Assembly: GCA_900772565.1 (NCBI GenBank)
Contig: CAAHET010000002.1
Location: 1 to 41,731, forward strand
Source: an uncultured Faecalibacterium sp.
GTDB lineage: Bacteria > Bacillota > Clostridia > Oscillospirales > Ruminococcaceae
Reading direction: 5' to 3'
Length of the DNA stretch: 41,731 nucleotides
The notes below the pieces were generated by a model, which ran no database searches, had not been told where the DNA came from, and was given only the letters and a program-made list of their open reading frames with translations. The position numbers and the translations under genes are program-made. Below, piece by piece: positions 1-7,526 of this stretch (the stretch's first letter is position 1; each line of letters opens with the position of its first letter).

Positions 1-72
1 GGTTAGCTCATCCGGTAGAGCGACTGCTTCCCAAGCAGTAGGCGGCGGGTTCGAGTCCCGTATCCTGCTCCA
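1..72 (+). tRNA. tRNA-Gly (anticodon CCC), 5' end cut by the window edge
   Basis: The anticodon stem ACTGC/GCAGT encloses the 7-nt loop TTCCCAA, which gives anticodon CCC (reads GGG, glycine). The T arm has stem GCGGG/CCCGT around TTCGAGT. The 3' acceptor strand ATCCTGC is followed by T and an encoded CCA (70-72). Folding the acceptor shows that the first four bases of the tRNA lie outside the window. The D-arm begins with GCTC at 6-9. The gene is on the strand opposite to the next coding gene and has its own terminator. Confidence 0.93.
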
Positions 73-79
73 AAATATG

Positions 80-120
80 GCGGTGAAACGTTCAAAGCTT
101 GTTCGTTTTACCGCTTTTTT
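80..120 (+). terminator. Intrinsic terminator of the tRNA gene
   Basis: GCGGTGAAACG (80-90) pairs with CGTTTTACCGC (104-114) with one mismatch, and is followed at once by six T residues. It begins 8 nt after the tRNA CCA end. Confidence 0.85.
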
Positions 121-192
121 ATTTGTGCGCATTTCAAAAAATGACGTAAAATTCCGTGTTTTTCGCTCGTAATCTAGCAGATAATCGAACAA

Positions 193-244
193 ACAAAGGA
201 ACAAAAAACACTCCCGGGCTTTTGTAGAAAGTCCGGGAGTGTTT
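193..244 (-). terminator. Intrinsic terminator of the flavodiiron gene
   Basis: A perfect 12-bp stem, AAACACTCCCGG (206-217) with CCGGGAGTGTTT (233-244), lies 25 nt beyond the stop codon of the minus-strand flavodiiron gene. Read on the minus strand it is followed by a run of six T (200-205), so it is oriented to stop that gene. Confidence 0.88.
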
Positions 245-268
245 GTGTTTACTCGATTTTATATCGTG

Positions 269-1450
269 TTACTTTGCCACGAGTTCGGCGGCAAGGGCGT
301 CCATCTGTGCTTCGGCGGCGGCGTTAGCAGCAGAACGGATGGTGACCACGTTCTCGCAGAGGGTGATGTTCTTCATGCTTTCCAGCTCTGCACGCATGAG
401 CTTTGCAGCCATGGGAGCCCAAGTGCCGTTTTCCATCAGGCCGACGGTGCGGTTCTGGAAGCTCTTGGTCTTGAGGTGGGTCAGCAGATTTTCCATCGGC
501 GGGAAGAGGAAGCCATCATAGGTGGCGCAGGCCAGCACGATCTTGCCGCAACGGAAAGCCTCGGTGACTGCATAGGAGACATCGGTGCGGGTCAAGTCCA
601 TTTCCACCACCTTTGCGCCCTGTGCACGCAGCTTTTCGGCCATGGTGTGGGCGGCGGCGCGGGTGTGGCCGTGGATGGAGGCGCTGGCTACCAGGATCTT
701 TTCCGGCTCCTCGACCTTATAGCTGGACCAGAGATCGTAGTAGTTCAGGTACTTGCCCAGATCTCCGGTAAGCACCGGGCCGTGCAGCGGGCAGATGGTC
801 TTGATATCCAGTGCAGCGGCCTTTTTGAGCAGTGCCTGCACCTGCGGGCCGTACTTGCCTACAATGTTCAGGTAGTAGCGGCGGGCTTCGCTGGCCCAGT
901 CGGCGTTTTCGTCAAACTTTGCCACCGCACCAAAGCGGCCAAAGCCATCGGCAGAGAACAGCACCTTCTCGCTACTCTCGTAGCTGACCATGACCTCCGG
1001 CCAGTGCACCATGGGGGCGAACACAAAGGTGAGGGTGTGAGCGCCAAGGCTCAGGCTCTCGCCGTCCTTCACCACCACGCGGCGCTCCGGGGCAATGGCA
1101 TCTGCGCCAAAGAACTGCTCCATATACTGGAAGGTCTTGGCGTTGCCTACCACCTGCATCTCCGGGTAGAGGGCTGCCAGCTTTGCCACGTTGGCACCGT
1201 GGTCCGGCTCCATGTGGGAGACCACCAGATAAGCAGGCTTGCGGCCGCCCAGTGCCTCGGCAAGGTTTTCCAGCCAAGGCTCGGTGGCGCGGGCGTCCAC
1301 CGTATCCAGAATGGTGGTCTTTTCGTCCAGAATGACATAGGAATTATAGCTGACCCCGGTGGGCACCGGATACTGGCTCTCGAACAGGTCGATGGTGGTA
1401 TCGTCCACGCCGACACCAAGGATGGCTTCGCTGATTTTTTTCATGCTCAT
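269..1450 (-). CDS. fprA: Flavodiiron protein (FprA family A-type flavoprotein)
   Basis: 393-residue cytoplasmic flavodiiron protein; the family reduces O2 to water and/or NO to N2O, protecting anaerobes. Residues 1-250 form the metallo-beta-lactamase-like diiron domain. The diiron ligand set is visible: H79, E81, D83 and H84 in HMEPDH, then H149, D168 (SADGFG) and H223 (PLHGP). Residues about 252-393 are a flavodoxin domain with the FMN-binding loop ASASIHGHTR. There is no C-terminal rubredoxin or NADH-oxidoreductase extension, so electrons must come from separate proteins. The start has AAAAGGAG 10 nt upstream; a second ATG two codons later is further from it. Monocistronic, with its own promoter and terminator. 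Whether O2 or NO is the main substrate cannot be read from the sequence. Confidence 0.95.
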   Translation of the reverse strand: MSMKKISEAILGVGVDDTTIDLFESQYPVPTGVSYNSYVILDEKTTILDTVDARATEPWLENLAEALGGRKPAYLVVSHMEPDHGANVAKLAALYPEMQVVGNAKTFQYMEQFFGADAIAPERRVVVKDGESLSLGAHTLTFVFAPMVHWPEVMVSYESSEKVLFSADGFGRFGAVAKFDENADWASEARRYYLNIVGKYGPQVQALLKKAAALDIKTICPLHGPVLTGDLGKYLNYYDLWSSYKVEEPEKILVASASIHGHTRAAAHTMAEKLRAQGAKVVEMDLTRTDVSYAVTEAFRCGKIVLACATYDGFLFPPMENLLTHLKTKSFQNRTVGLMENGTWAPMAAKLMRAELESMKNITLCENVVTIRSAANAAAEAQMDALAAELVAK

Positions 1451-1517
1451 ACCGTTCAGACTCCTTTTGGTTTTATCTTGTGCCGTGAATTGGCAAATAT
1501 TTCTGAGAACAATTCCT

Positions 1518-1546
1518 ATTATAGCACATCGTCAGAAATTTCGCAA
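1518..1546 (-). promoter_or_regulatory. SigA-type promoter of the flavodiiron gene
   Basis: Read on the minus strand: -35 TTGCGA (1541-1546), 17-nt spacer, -10 TATAAT (1518-1523). The 5' leader is about 60 nt. An inverted repeat TTTCTGA/TCAGAAA (1500-1506 and 1532-1538) surrounds the -10 box and could be a regulator site. Confidence 0.72.
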
Positions 1547-1572
1547 GGGATAGCGCGAGGATACTTTTCACA

Positions 1573-2910
1573 TCAAAGCTCTTCCCCGCTCTCCGGCAGA
1601 CGTGCTGTTACCGGTCTGCCCGGCTCGGTGTCCAGTTCCAGCAGGGTGGCGGCGGTGTTTTCGTCCAACGTCTGCACCGCACGCAGCTTGCGGCTGATGG
1701 CGCGGCTGCGCACCCCGATGAGGTTATCCAGCTCTTCATCAGTCTGGCGCAGGCGCTGCTGCATCTTGGAAAGCCCCTGCCCGAATTTATCGAACTCGGT
1801 CTTGACTGCGCCAAGCAGCTGCCACACCTCGCCGGAGCGCTTTTGGATGGCAAGGGTCTTGAAGCCCATTTGCAGGCTGTTGAGCAGCGCCGCCATGGTG
1901 CTGGGGCCGGCCACGTTGACCTGATAATCCCGCTGCAAAACTTCCAGCAGTCCGGCGTTCACCACCTCGGCATACAGACCCTCAAAGGGCAGAAACAGGA
2001 TGCCAAAGGCTGTGGTATAGGGCGGCTCCACATATTTTTCCCGGATATCCTTTGCCTCGCTGCGCAGCACCAGTTCCAGCGCGTGGCGGGCGTTTTCCAC
2101 CGCCTGCGCGTCCCCGGAGGCCTGCGCGTCCTGCAAGTGGGCGTAGGTATCGCCGGGGAATTTGGAGTCGATGGGCAGCCAAACACTGTTGCCGTCCACG
2201 CCGGGCATACGGATGGCGTACTCCACCCGCTGGGTGCTGCCGGGGATGGTAGCCACGTTGGTGTCGTACTGCTCTGGTGCAAGGATTTCTTCCAGAATCG
2301 CGCCAAGCTGGATCTCGCCCAGAATGCCGCGGGTCTTAACGCCGGAGAGCACCTGCTTCAGCCCGCCCACATCGGCGGCAAGGCTCTGCATCTCGCCCAA
2401 GCCCTTGTACACCTGCTCCAGCTGGTCGTTGACCGCCTTAAAGCTTTCGGTCACCCGCTTTTGCAGTGCGTCCTGCAATTGCTCGTCTACGGTGTGACGG
2501 ATCTCGTCCAGCTTCTGGGCGTTCTGTGCCTGCATGGCGGCAAGGCCGTCTGCCAGCGCTTTGCGCATCTCTTCCAGCTTGCGGGCGTTGGAGGCTTCCA
2601 GCCCCTGCAAGCGCTGCTCCATGGTCTGCTGTTGGATGTTCTGCCCCGCCGTCAGGGTGCTGCTCATGCCCTGCACTGCGGTTTGGAGGGTATCGCTGAT
2701 GTGCGCCATCGCGGCCAGATTCTGCTGTGCCTGCTGCGTCTGCTTTTCTTCCAGCACCCGTGCCTGTGCTTCCAGCTGCTGGCGCAGCCACTCCTTCAGG
2801 GCTTCATCGTCCTGCCGGACGGCGGGTTTGCCGGTGCGGTACAGCAAAAGCGCTTGCAACAGGCAAATTGCCACCAGCAGAAGCGTATACAGTCCTGCCA
2901 AAAATTCCAT
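1573..2910 (-). CDS. rmuC: DNA recombination protein RmuC homologue
   Basis: 445-residue RmuC-family protein, membrane-anchored by one N-terminal helix (about residues 3-23). Next comes a long Gln/Ala/Glu-rich coiled coil (to about residue 170) and then the RmuC nuclease-like domain, recognisable by stretches such as GILGEIQLGAILEE and PIDSKFPG. RmuC limits inversions and recombination at short inverted repeats in E. coli; the biochemical activity is inferred from the family. Start choice: an ATG lies 2 codons upstream (2916) but only 1 nt after GGAG, while the ATG at 2910 has 7 nt spacing, so 2910 is preferred. It follows the transglutaminase-like gene by 60 nt with a terminator between them. 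Confidence 0.9.
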   Translation of the reverse strand: MEFLAGLYTLLLVAICLLQALLLYRTGKPAVRQDDEALKEWLRQQLEAQARVLEEKQTQQAQQNLAAMAHISDTLQTAVQGMSSTLTAGQNIQQQTMEQRLQGLEASNARKLEEMRKALADGLAAMQAQNAQKLDEIRHTVDEQLQDALQKRVTESFKAVNDQLEQVYKGLGEMQSLAADVGGLKQVLSGVKTRGILGEIQLGAILEEILAPEQYDTNVATIPGSTQRVEYAIRMPGVDGNSVWLPIDSKFPGDTYAHLQDAQASGDAQAVENARHALELVLRSEAKDIREKYVEPPYTTAFGILFLPFEGLYAEVVNAGLLEVLQRDYQVNVAGPSTMAALLNSLQMGFKTLAIQKRSGEVWQLLGAVKTEFDKFGQGLSKMQQRLRQTDEELDNLIGVRSRAISRKLRAVQTLDENTAATLLELDTEPGRPVTARLPESGEEL

Positions 2911-2930
2911 AGACATTCTCCTTTTAACTC

Positions 2931-2966
2931 AAAAATCCGGGTCTTGCGGTAATAGCAGACCCGGAT
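2931..2966 (-). terminator. Intrinsic terminator after the transglutaminase-like gene
   Basis: ATCCGGGTCT (2935-2944) pairs perfectly with AGACCCGGAT (2957-2966) around a 12-nt loop. On the minus strand the hairpin is followed by a short T run. It lies 5 nt after the stop of the upstream gene and directly before the rmuC ribosome binding site, so it may only partly block read-through. Confidence 0.75.
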
Positions 2967-2970
2967 ATGC

Positions 2971-4434
2971 TTATACTTCCTGATGCTTTACGATTTCCTG
3001 CGTGGTCTCCACCTGCTGGCCGTACAGACCCACGCCGTCTACCTCCATCTCGCCTACCTGATTATCACAGGGGTCGGCACGGAAGGAGCACATGGGCGGG
3101 TCGAAGGGGGCGCAGATGTCACTGTTGGCCACCATGCGGTCGGTGTCCAGATTGCCGAAGTAGTGCAGACGCATCTTCTCGTTGCCCGCACGCGCCATGG
3201 ACGCACCGGCGGAGCAATCGGCGTACATCCAGCCCTTGGGAGCAATATAGAACATTGCCCAGTCATGGCAGCCGGCTGTCTCCGGCCGTGCCACCATGCC
3301 GCTCTGCCACTTTGCCGGGATGCCTGCAATGCGGCAAAGCGTGATAAAGGTAGCGGCCATCACGCCGCAATCGCCCCGGCGGCTGCGGGCGCAGTTATCA
3401 GTGATGTTCTCGTGCACAAAATACATGGGCTGGAAGTGATAGTGCACATTCAGGGTAACAAAATCATAAATGCGCTTTGCCTTCTGCACCGGGTCGGTGA
3501 TGCCCTCGGTCAGCTGCGCAGCCAGTGCCTTCATATAGGGGGTAAAGGCGATGTGGGGCAGCTGCTCGGCGGTGTCAAAATCCGGCTGCACCGGGTCGGC
3601 GTGCAATTCCAGCGGGGCAGCGTAGTGCGCGGTACTGCGGTAGCTGTACTGTGCCCCAAAGCGGCAGTTTTCGGCAAGGTCTGCCTCCCAGTATGCGGTG
3701 CGCTGGGGTGCGGTCTCCGGTGCGATATAGGTCGGCTGCGCGGTAAAGCTGTCCAGCGTGATGTTGCTCTGTGCCGGGCAGGCAGCGGGCAGCGGCAGCC
3801 ACACCTTGACGTGCACGGTATCTCTGCCCTCAGCCTTTGCGGCGGCAAGGGCACGGGCAAAGGTCTCGTCGGTCATACCGATGCTGGTGCGCAGGGTGAT
3901 GTCTGCGCTGACTGCGCCGGTGCGCACCATCTGGTCGTGCTGGGGCTCAAAACGATCCCAGCTGCGCTCCGGGACGGGCGCGTCCAGCTGACGGGCGGCA
4001 AGGTCGGGATGGGTGGCTACCAGCGTCTCGGCGGCGCGGTAGATATAGCGCTTCTGTCCTTCCACAAAGCGCCAGTCCATCTGTCCGGCAGCATCCAGCG
4101 CGGCAAATTCCTCGGCGGTAAAGTCCCGCAGGGTGGCCTGCAGCCGGTTCAGCAGCTGCTCGGCGGTAAGGGTGTAGTCCTGCGGCAGACGACGCAAAAT
4201 TTCCCGGTGCGCCAGCAGCCCCTGCCGCCACACATCCACGCCGTGGGGGGTGGGGTTTACGGGTAGCGCACCCTGCGGGTGCAGGGGCTGGTTCTGGCTG
4301 GCAGTCCAGTCCTCGGCCAAGCAGGCGTCGATGCGCGCAATGGCGGCATCGTAGTAGCCCGCCTCCTTCAGGCGGCGGATATCGTCCGGCAATTCCATGT
4401 TCAGGTATGCAAAACAAGTATTCTGATCCATCAT
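2971..4434 (-). CDS. Transglutaminase-like domain protein
   Basis: 487-residue protein with a transglutaminase-like (papain-fold) core in its C-terminal half. The triad is visible: Cys in RRGDCGVMA, His in GCHDWAMFY and Asp in YADCSAG. The N-terminal ~200 residues are helical with no motif I recognise; the middle (about 200-300) looks beta-rich. There is no signal peptide or membrane helix, so it is probably cytoplasmic. Such proteins may be peptidases, amidases or crosslinkers, so the substrate is unknown. The start has AAAAGGAG 6 nt upstream of two consecutive ATGs. It lies 23 nt after a secreted alpha/beta hydrolase gene and is probably co-transcribed with it. Confidence 0.82.
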   Translation of the reverse strand: MMDQNTCFAYLNMELPDDIRRLKEAGYYDAAIARIDACLAEDWTASQNQPLHPQGALPVNPTPHGVDVWRQGLLAHREILRRLPQDYTLTAEQLLNRLQATLRDFTAEEFAALDAAGQMDWRFVEGQKRYIYRAAETLVATHPDLAARQLDAPVPERSWDRFEPQHDQMVRTGAVSADITLRTSIGMTDETFARALAAAKAEGRDTVHVKVWLPLPAACPAQSNITLDSFTAQPTYIAPETAPQRTAYWEADLAENCRFGAQYSYRSTAHYAAPLELHADPVQPDFDTAEQLPHIAFTPYMKALAAQLTEGITDPVQKAKRIYDFVTLNVHYHFQPMYFVHENITDNCARSRRGDCGVMAATFITLCRIAGIPAKWQSGMVARPETAGCHDWAMFYIAPKGWMYADCSAGASMARAGNEKMRLHYFGNLDTDRMVANSDICAPFDPPMCSFRADPCDNQVGEMEVDGVGLYGQQVETTQEIVKHQEV

Positions 4435-4457
4435 GTTCTACTCCTTTTTATTTATGG

Positions 4458-5525
4458 TCAGGCAGCGGTCTGCTGCTCCCAAAAAGCTACGGCTTCCGTC
4501 AGCCAACCCTCGGCATCGGTGGTATCACCCACCCCGATGCAATGGGGTGCAGACTCAAACACCTTCACAACATAAGGCACCTTATGGGCTTCCAGCGCCG
4601 CTTGCAGCGCCGGACCCTGCACCTGATTGATCATCCAAGGCAGCACCTTGTCATCCTTCCCGTACCAGAAAAATACCGGTGGATAATCATCCGTGACAAG
4701 ATCCGCTATACTGGAACAGTAATAGTGCCATCCATAGTTGCCGGTATCCATAAACGCCTGATACGCGATCTTTACCTCTGAAAAGTTCACCACCGGATAA
4801 CCCAGCAGCAGCACACCGGGTCTTGCTACGCCGTAATGACCGTAGCCGCGCTCCTTGTTCGCAAACACGCCCGCAAGCTGGCCGCCGGAGGAATAGCCCA
4901 CCAGCGCATAGTCCTGCGTCTGGATGGAAAGCTCCTCGCCAAGGCTTGTTACCAACTGCACTGCCCGTGCCAGATCCTCCAGCGGGGCGTTATCGCCCAG
5001 ATCCAAAAAGGTGCGGTAGCGCAGCACGAACACTGCATAGCCCTGTTTATGCAGCTCGTAGGCGGTGGAGCCGCCCTCGCCCATCTCTGAGGTTATGGTC
5101 AGGGCGTTGCCGGGGATCACGATAGCAGTTTTTGCACCGGGCGTCTCTGCCGGATAATAAAACAGCTGCACACAGCCCAGACTGGAATTCTGTTCGATCT
5201 CCTCCGGGGTGTAGACCTGATAGGTAACCTTAACGCCCTTATTATAATTGTCAATGATAAGGTTCAGCGCAGCAATGCCGGATTCCCGGTCGGTGTCGCC
5301 AAAATAATCGTGCAGGGTCTTGTTTTTCCAGCGTGCCACCATCAGCGGTGTCATTTCGCGGCAATATGTATAATAGCCGGTTCCTTGGATTGCCGGGTTT
5401 GCGCGCAGCTGTGCCATCGTAGTTTCCGCAGTAACATGGGGTGCACTCTCTGCGCCAAAGACAGGCAGCGCCGCGCAAAGCACAAGCCAGACCATACACA
5501 ACAGCACCCGGACAGTTTTTCTCAT
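4458..5525 (-). CDS. Secreted alpha/beta hydrolase (esterase-like)
   Basis: 355-residue exported serine hydrolase. An N-terminal signal peptide (MRKTVRV, then a hydrophobic stretch ending near PVFGA-ES) predicts export; no lipobox Cys is seen. The alpha/beta-hydrolase triad is recognisable: nucleophile Ser in GYSSGG, Asp in YGKDDKVLP and His in SAPHCIG. The layout resembles BD-FAE/acetyl-esterase type enzymes that remove acyl groups from carbohydrates, but the substrate is inference. Start: an ATG 11 codons upstream is possible, but GGAGG sits 4 nt before ATG 5525 and the signal peptide begins there. A strong promoter lies about 60 nt upstream, and the transglutaminase-like gene follows. Confidence 0.85.
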   Translation of the reverse strand: MRKTVRVLLCMVWLVLCAALPVFGAESAPHVTAETTMAQLRANPAIQGTGYYTYCREMTPLMVARWKNKTLHDYFGDTDRESGIAALNLIIDNYNKGVKVTYQVYTPEEIEQNSSLGCVQLFYYPAETPGAKTAIVIPGNALTITSEMGEGGSTAYELHKQGYAVFVLRYRTFLDLGDNAPLEDLARAVQLVTSLGEELSIQTQDYALVGYSSGGQLAGVFANKERGYGHYGVARPGVLLLGYPVVNFSEVKIAYQAFMDTGNYGWHYYCSSIADLVTDDYPPVFFWYGKDDKVLPWMINQVQGPALQAALEAHKVPYVVKVFESAPHCIGVGDTTDAEGWLTEAVAFWEQQTAA

Positions 5526-5585
5526 ACATCCTCCATGGGAGACAGCGCACCCCTGCACTGCCCCGCTCTGTATTCTTGTTCCCTT

Positions 5586-5613
5586 ATTGTATCACAAACG
5601 GGTGGGATGTCAA
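5586..5613 (-). promoter_or_regulatory. SigA-type promoter of the secreted hydrolase operon
   Basis: On the minus strand: consensus -35 TTGACA (5608-5613), 16-nt spacer, -10 TACAAT (5586-5591), 61 nt before the start at 5525. It is back to back with the promoter of the plus-strand acetyltransferase. Confidence 0.8.
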
Positions 5614-5637
5614 AGCAATTTCTGTGCAGTCCGCTTC

Positions 5638-5666
5638 TTGTACCGCCCGGCAAATTCTGCTATACT
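5638..5666 (+). promoter_or_regulatory. SigA-type promoter of the GNAT gene
   Basis: -35 TTGTAC (5638-5643), 17-nt spacer, -10 TATACT (5661-5666), 62 nt before the GNAT start codon. Confidence 0.7.
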
Positions 5667-5728
5667 GGAATTTATCCGGGAGTGGAAAGAGAATGCGGGC
5701 AATTTTTTGGCCCGCCGAGGATGAAAGT

Positions 5729-6247
5729 ATGGATAAGATCATCATCCGGCCTATGACGCCGGAGGACTGGAGCACGGTCTCCAGAATCTATGTTGAGGGC
5801 ATTGCCACGGAATACGCAACCTTCCAGACCGAATGCCCGCCCTATACCGCGTGGGACGCTTCCCACACAAAGGAGTGCCGCTTGGTCATTCTTTCCGGCG
5901 GGGTGCTGGCGGGGTGGTGCGCTTTGCACCGGGTAGACCCCCGCTGGTGCTACCGGGGCGTGGCTGAGGTGAGCATCTATGTCGGTGAGCAGTTCCGTGG
6001 GCACGGGCTGGGCTTCCAGCTGTTGAGCGCCCTGTGCGCCGCTGCCGAAAAGGCCGGGTACTGGACGCTGCAATCCACCGTTTTGCAGGATAACGCCGCC
6101 AGCCGCGCCCTGCACGCCAAGTGCGGCTTCCGGCTGGTAGGCCGCCGGGAACGTATTGCACGGGACTGTCACGGCCGCTGGCTGGACACCTATCTGATGG
6201 AGCGCCGCGCCACCGCAGATGAACCGGAGGGGTTCAAAAAGCTGTGA
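5729..6247 (+). CDS. GNAT N-acetyltransferase, phosphinothricin acetyltransferase-like
   Basis: 172-residue GNAT-fold enzyme that would transfer acetyl from acetyl-CoA to an amine. It starts IIIRPMTPEDW and has the acetyl-CoA pyrophosphate-binding loop QFRGHGLG at about residues 90-97, followed by the usual NAASRALHAKCGF segment. The order of motifs resembles the phosphinothricin/methionine-sulfone acetyltransferase branch, whose housekeeping substrates are amino-acid analogues; the substrate here is not known. Start: GAGG 8 nt upstream of ATG 5729; longer in-frame extensions upstream overlap the promoter and lack a ribosome binding site. It is the only plus-strand gene in a minus-strand block. 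Confidence 0.87.
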   Translation: MDKIIIRPMTPEDWSTVSRIYVEGIATEYATFQTECPPYTAWDASHTKECRLVILSGGVLAGWCALHRVDPRWCYRGVAEVSIYVGEQFRGHGLGFQLLSALCAAAEKAGYWTLQSTVLQDNAASRALHAKCGFRLVGRRERIARDCHGRWLDTYLMERRATADEPEGFKKL

Positions 6248-6249
6248 CC

Positions 6250-6325
6250 CGCCGCTTTGCGCAGAATTATTTTTATTTGCAGACCGGGAAAATCTGCCGA
6301 TTTTCCCGGTCTGCCTTTTCACAGC
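6250..6325 (-). repeat. Intergenic structured repeat, copy D (reverse orientation)
   Basis: Compared with copies A (11115-11232) and B (16411-16524) read on their minus strands, this copy shares the left flank TTATTTTTATTTG, a 16-bp perfect stem with a TGCN tetraloop, and the right flank TTTTCAC. The stem sequence itself is different. The second small hairpin of copies A and B is not clearly present. Confidence 0.6.
6279..6318 (+). terminator. Terminator-like perfect hairpin after the GNAT gene (repeat element copy D)
   Basis: A perfect 16-bp stem, GCAGACCGGGAAAATC (6279-6294) with GATTTTCCCGGTCTGC (6299-6314), loop TGCC, followed by CTTTT. It probably ends the GNAT transcript. Stem length, loop size and flanks also match two other elements in the window (see the findings). 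Confidence 0.75.
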
Positions 6326-6336
6326 GTATAAAGCAG

Positions 6337-6374
6337 AAGGAGCCGCTGCACTTTTTTGGGTGCTGCGGCTCCTT
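6337..6374 (-). terminator. Hairpin at the 3' side of the HD-domain gene
   Basis: AAGGAGCCGCTGCAC (6337-6351) pairs with GTGCTGCGGCTCCTT (6360-6374) with one mismatch. It lies 20 nt beyond the stop of the minus-strand HD-domain gene. The downstream T run on that strand is weak, so terminator function is likely but not certain. Confidence 0.6.
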
Positions 6375-6394
6375 TTACTTGCAATGATTCAATT

Positions 6395-6919
6395 TTACCA
6401 CTCGTCGTATTCGCCGTCGGCGTTTTTGGTGGCAGCCACGCGGCTGCGCTTGAACATACTTTCCACCACAGCGCAGTACTTATCGGCAAGGCAGACGATG
6501 ATCGCCTCGCGGCAGCTGGGCACATGACGGAAGGTCAGCGGCCACATGTGGCTGGAAATGATGCTCTGTTCCTTTTTGGTGATATGGAACACCTGTTCTG
6601 CATTGACGCAGGCGCAGCCCGGATGGGAGAAGCCGTGCATCTCGAACAGGCGGCGGATGCCGTGGAAGGTGCCTTTTTTGTGCCAGTCATACAGGTAAAA
6701 ATCGTGCAGGAAAGCACCGACAGCCAGCGAGGTCTCGTCTGCACCCAGATGCAGGCGGTGGTTCAGCCAGCAGCTGACCAGCACCACGTTCTTGCAGTGC
6801 TGATAGGTGGTAACGTCCCCATGCTGGATGAACTCCCGCATCTGCTGCACCTTGGGGTTCTGATCGTATTTTTCCAGAATGGCATAAAGCTGTTCGCGTT
6901 CCGTAACAGAAAGCTGCAT
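6395..6919 (-). CDS. HD-domain protein (putative phosphohydrolase)
   Basis: 174-residue soluble protein with HD-superfamily metal-binding residues in order: H41 (QHCKNV), H72-D73 (FLHDFYLYDW) and D146 (LADKYC). HD proteins hydrolyse phosphate esters of nucleotides or nucleic acids; the substrate here is unknown. The sequence is close to the short HD proteins of Firmicutes that lack other domains. Start: AAAGGAAA lies about 8-10 nt before ATG 6919; a TTG two codons upstream is the only alternative. It follows the orphan 146-residue gene by 28 nt and probably shares its promoter. Confidence 0.82.
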   Translation of the reverse strand: MQLSVTEREQLYAILEKYDQNPKVQQMREFIQHGDVTTYQHCKNVVLVSCWLNHRLHLGADETSLAVGAFLHDFYLYDWHKKGTFHGIRRLFEMHGFSHPGCACVNAEQVFHITKKEQSIISSHMWPLTFRHVPSCREAIIVCLADKYCAVVESMFKRSRVAATKNADGEYDEW

Positions 6920-6947
6920 GAGCAAAATTTCCTTTCAACTCAAAATG

Positions 6948-7388
6948 TCAGGAGCGGAGCTGCACCGGGTTGGAATTGCCGAAGTTTTCGGCCTTGGAGG
7001 GGTTTGCCCGCTTGAGGGTCAGATCCACCAGATACTGCTTGCCATCGCCCAGTTCTTCCAGCTGGGCAAGCTTTGCATTGGCAGCGGCTTCGTCCGGGTA
7101 CCACTGGATGAGGAAGAAGTTTTCCGCTTCCACCCCGTAGTACAGCCAGAAGCCGTCTGCCCGCAGCAGATCGTCCAGATGATCCACCTCTTCGCCGTCC
7201 GGCAGGCCAAGGCCTTCCTCTGCATAGAGGTTTTCCGGCTCTACCTGAAGCATCTCAATGACCTGAATGGAGCTTTGCAGGTACTCGTCCTGCGAGGTGC
7301 TCTTATCCGAGCGCTCCCAGCCGGTGAGAAATGCCTGCATGAGCAGATCGCGCACTTTGATGCGCGGCAGTGTGGGATCCATAACCAT
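6948..7388 (-). CDS. Uncharacterised 146-residue protein
   Basis: I do not recognise this family. The protein is acidic, soluble, and has no signal peptide or membrane helix. It begins MVMDPTLPRIKVRDLL and ends in the polar tail SNPVQLRS. The middle contains LPDGEEVDHLDDLLRADGFWLYYGVE, cited only as a mixed alpha/beta region (about residues 62-87). AAGGAA lies 7 nt before ATG 7388; a second ATG two codons on is also possible. It is the first gene after a near-consensus promoter and is followed at 28 nt by the HD-domain phosphohydrolase, so a shared process is plausible but unproven. Confidence 0.75.
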   Translation of the reverse strand: MVMDPTLPRIKVRDLLMQAFLTGWERSDKSTSQDEYLQSSIQVIEMLQVEPENLYAEEGLGLPDGEEVDHLDDLLRADGFWLYYGVEAENFFLIQWYPDEAAANAKLAQLEELGDGKQYLVDLTLKRANPSKAENFGNSNPVQLRS

Positions 7389-7426
7389 TTTTGTTTCCTT
7401 CTTTCGTGGTTTTATCCCCGTTGGAC

Positions 7427-7455
7427 AGTATACGGCATACGCCTGTGCAAGTCAA
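7427..7455 (-). promoter_or_regulatory. Near-consensus SigA promoter of the orphan/HD operon
   Basis: On the minus strand: -35 TTGACT (7450-7455), 17-nt spacer, -10 TATACT (7427-7432), 38 nt before the start codon at 7388. Confidence 0.82.
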
Positions 7456-7526
7456 CGGTTTATTTGTGAATTTTTTGTAGGTATGACTAAAATTTACACA
7501 CACTTTTCCTGTTTCAGTCGGTTATC

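Noticed and set aside
239..1924. Long plus-strand open frame (561 codons) across the flavodiiron and rmuC genes
   Set aside because: It is antisense to two well-supported proteins, has no ribosome binding site and its translation has no recognisable domain. High G+C creates such frames throughout the window.
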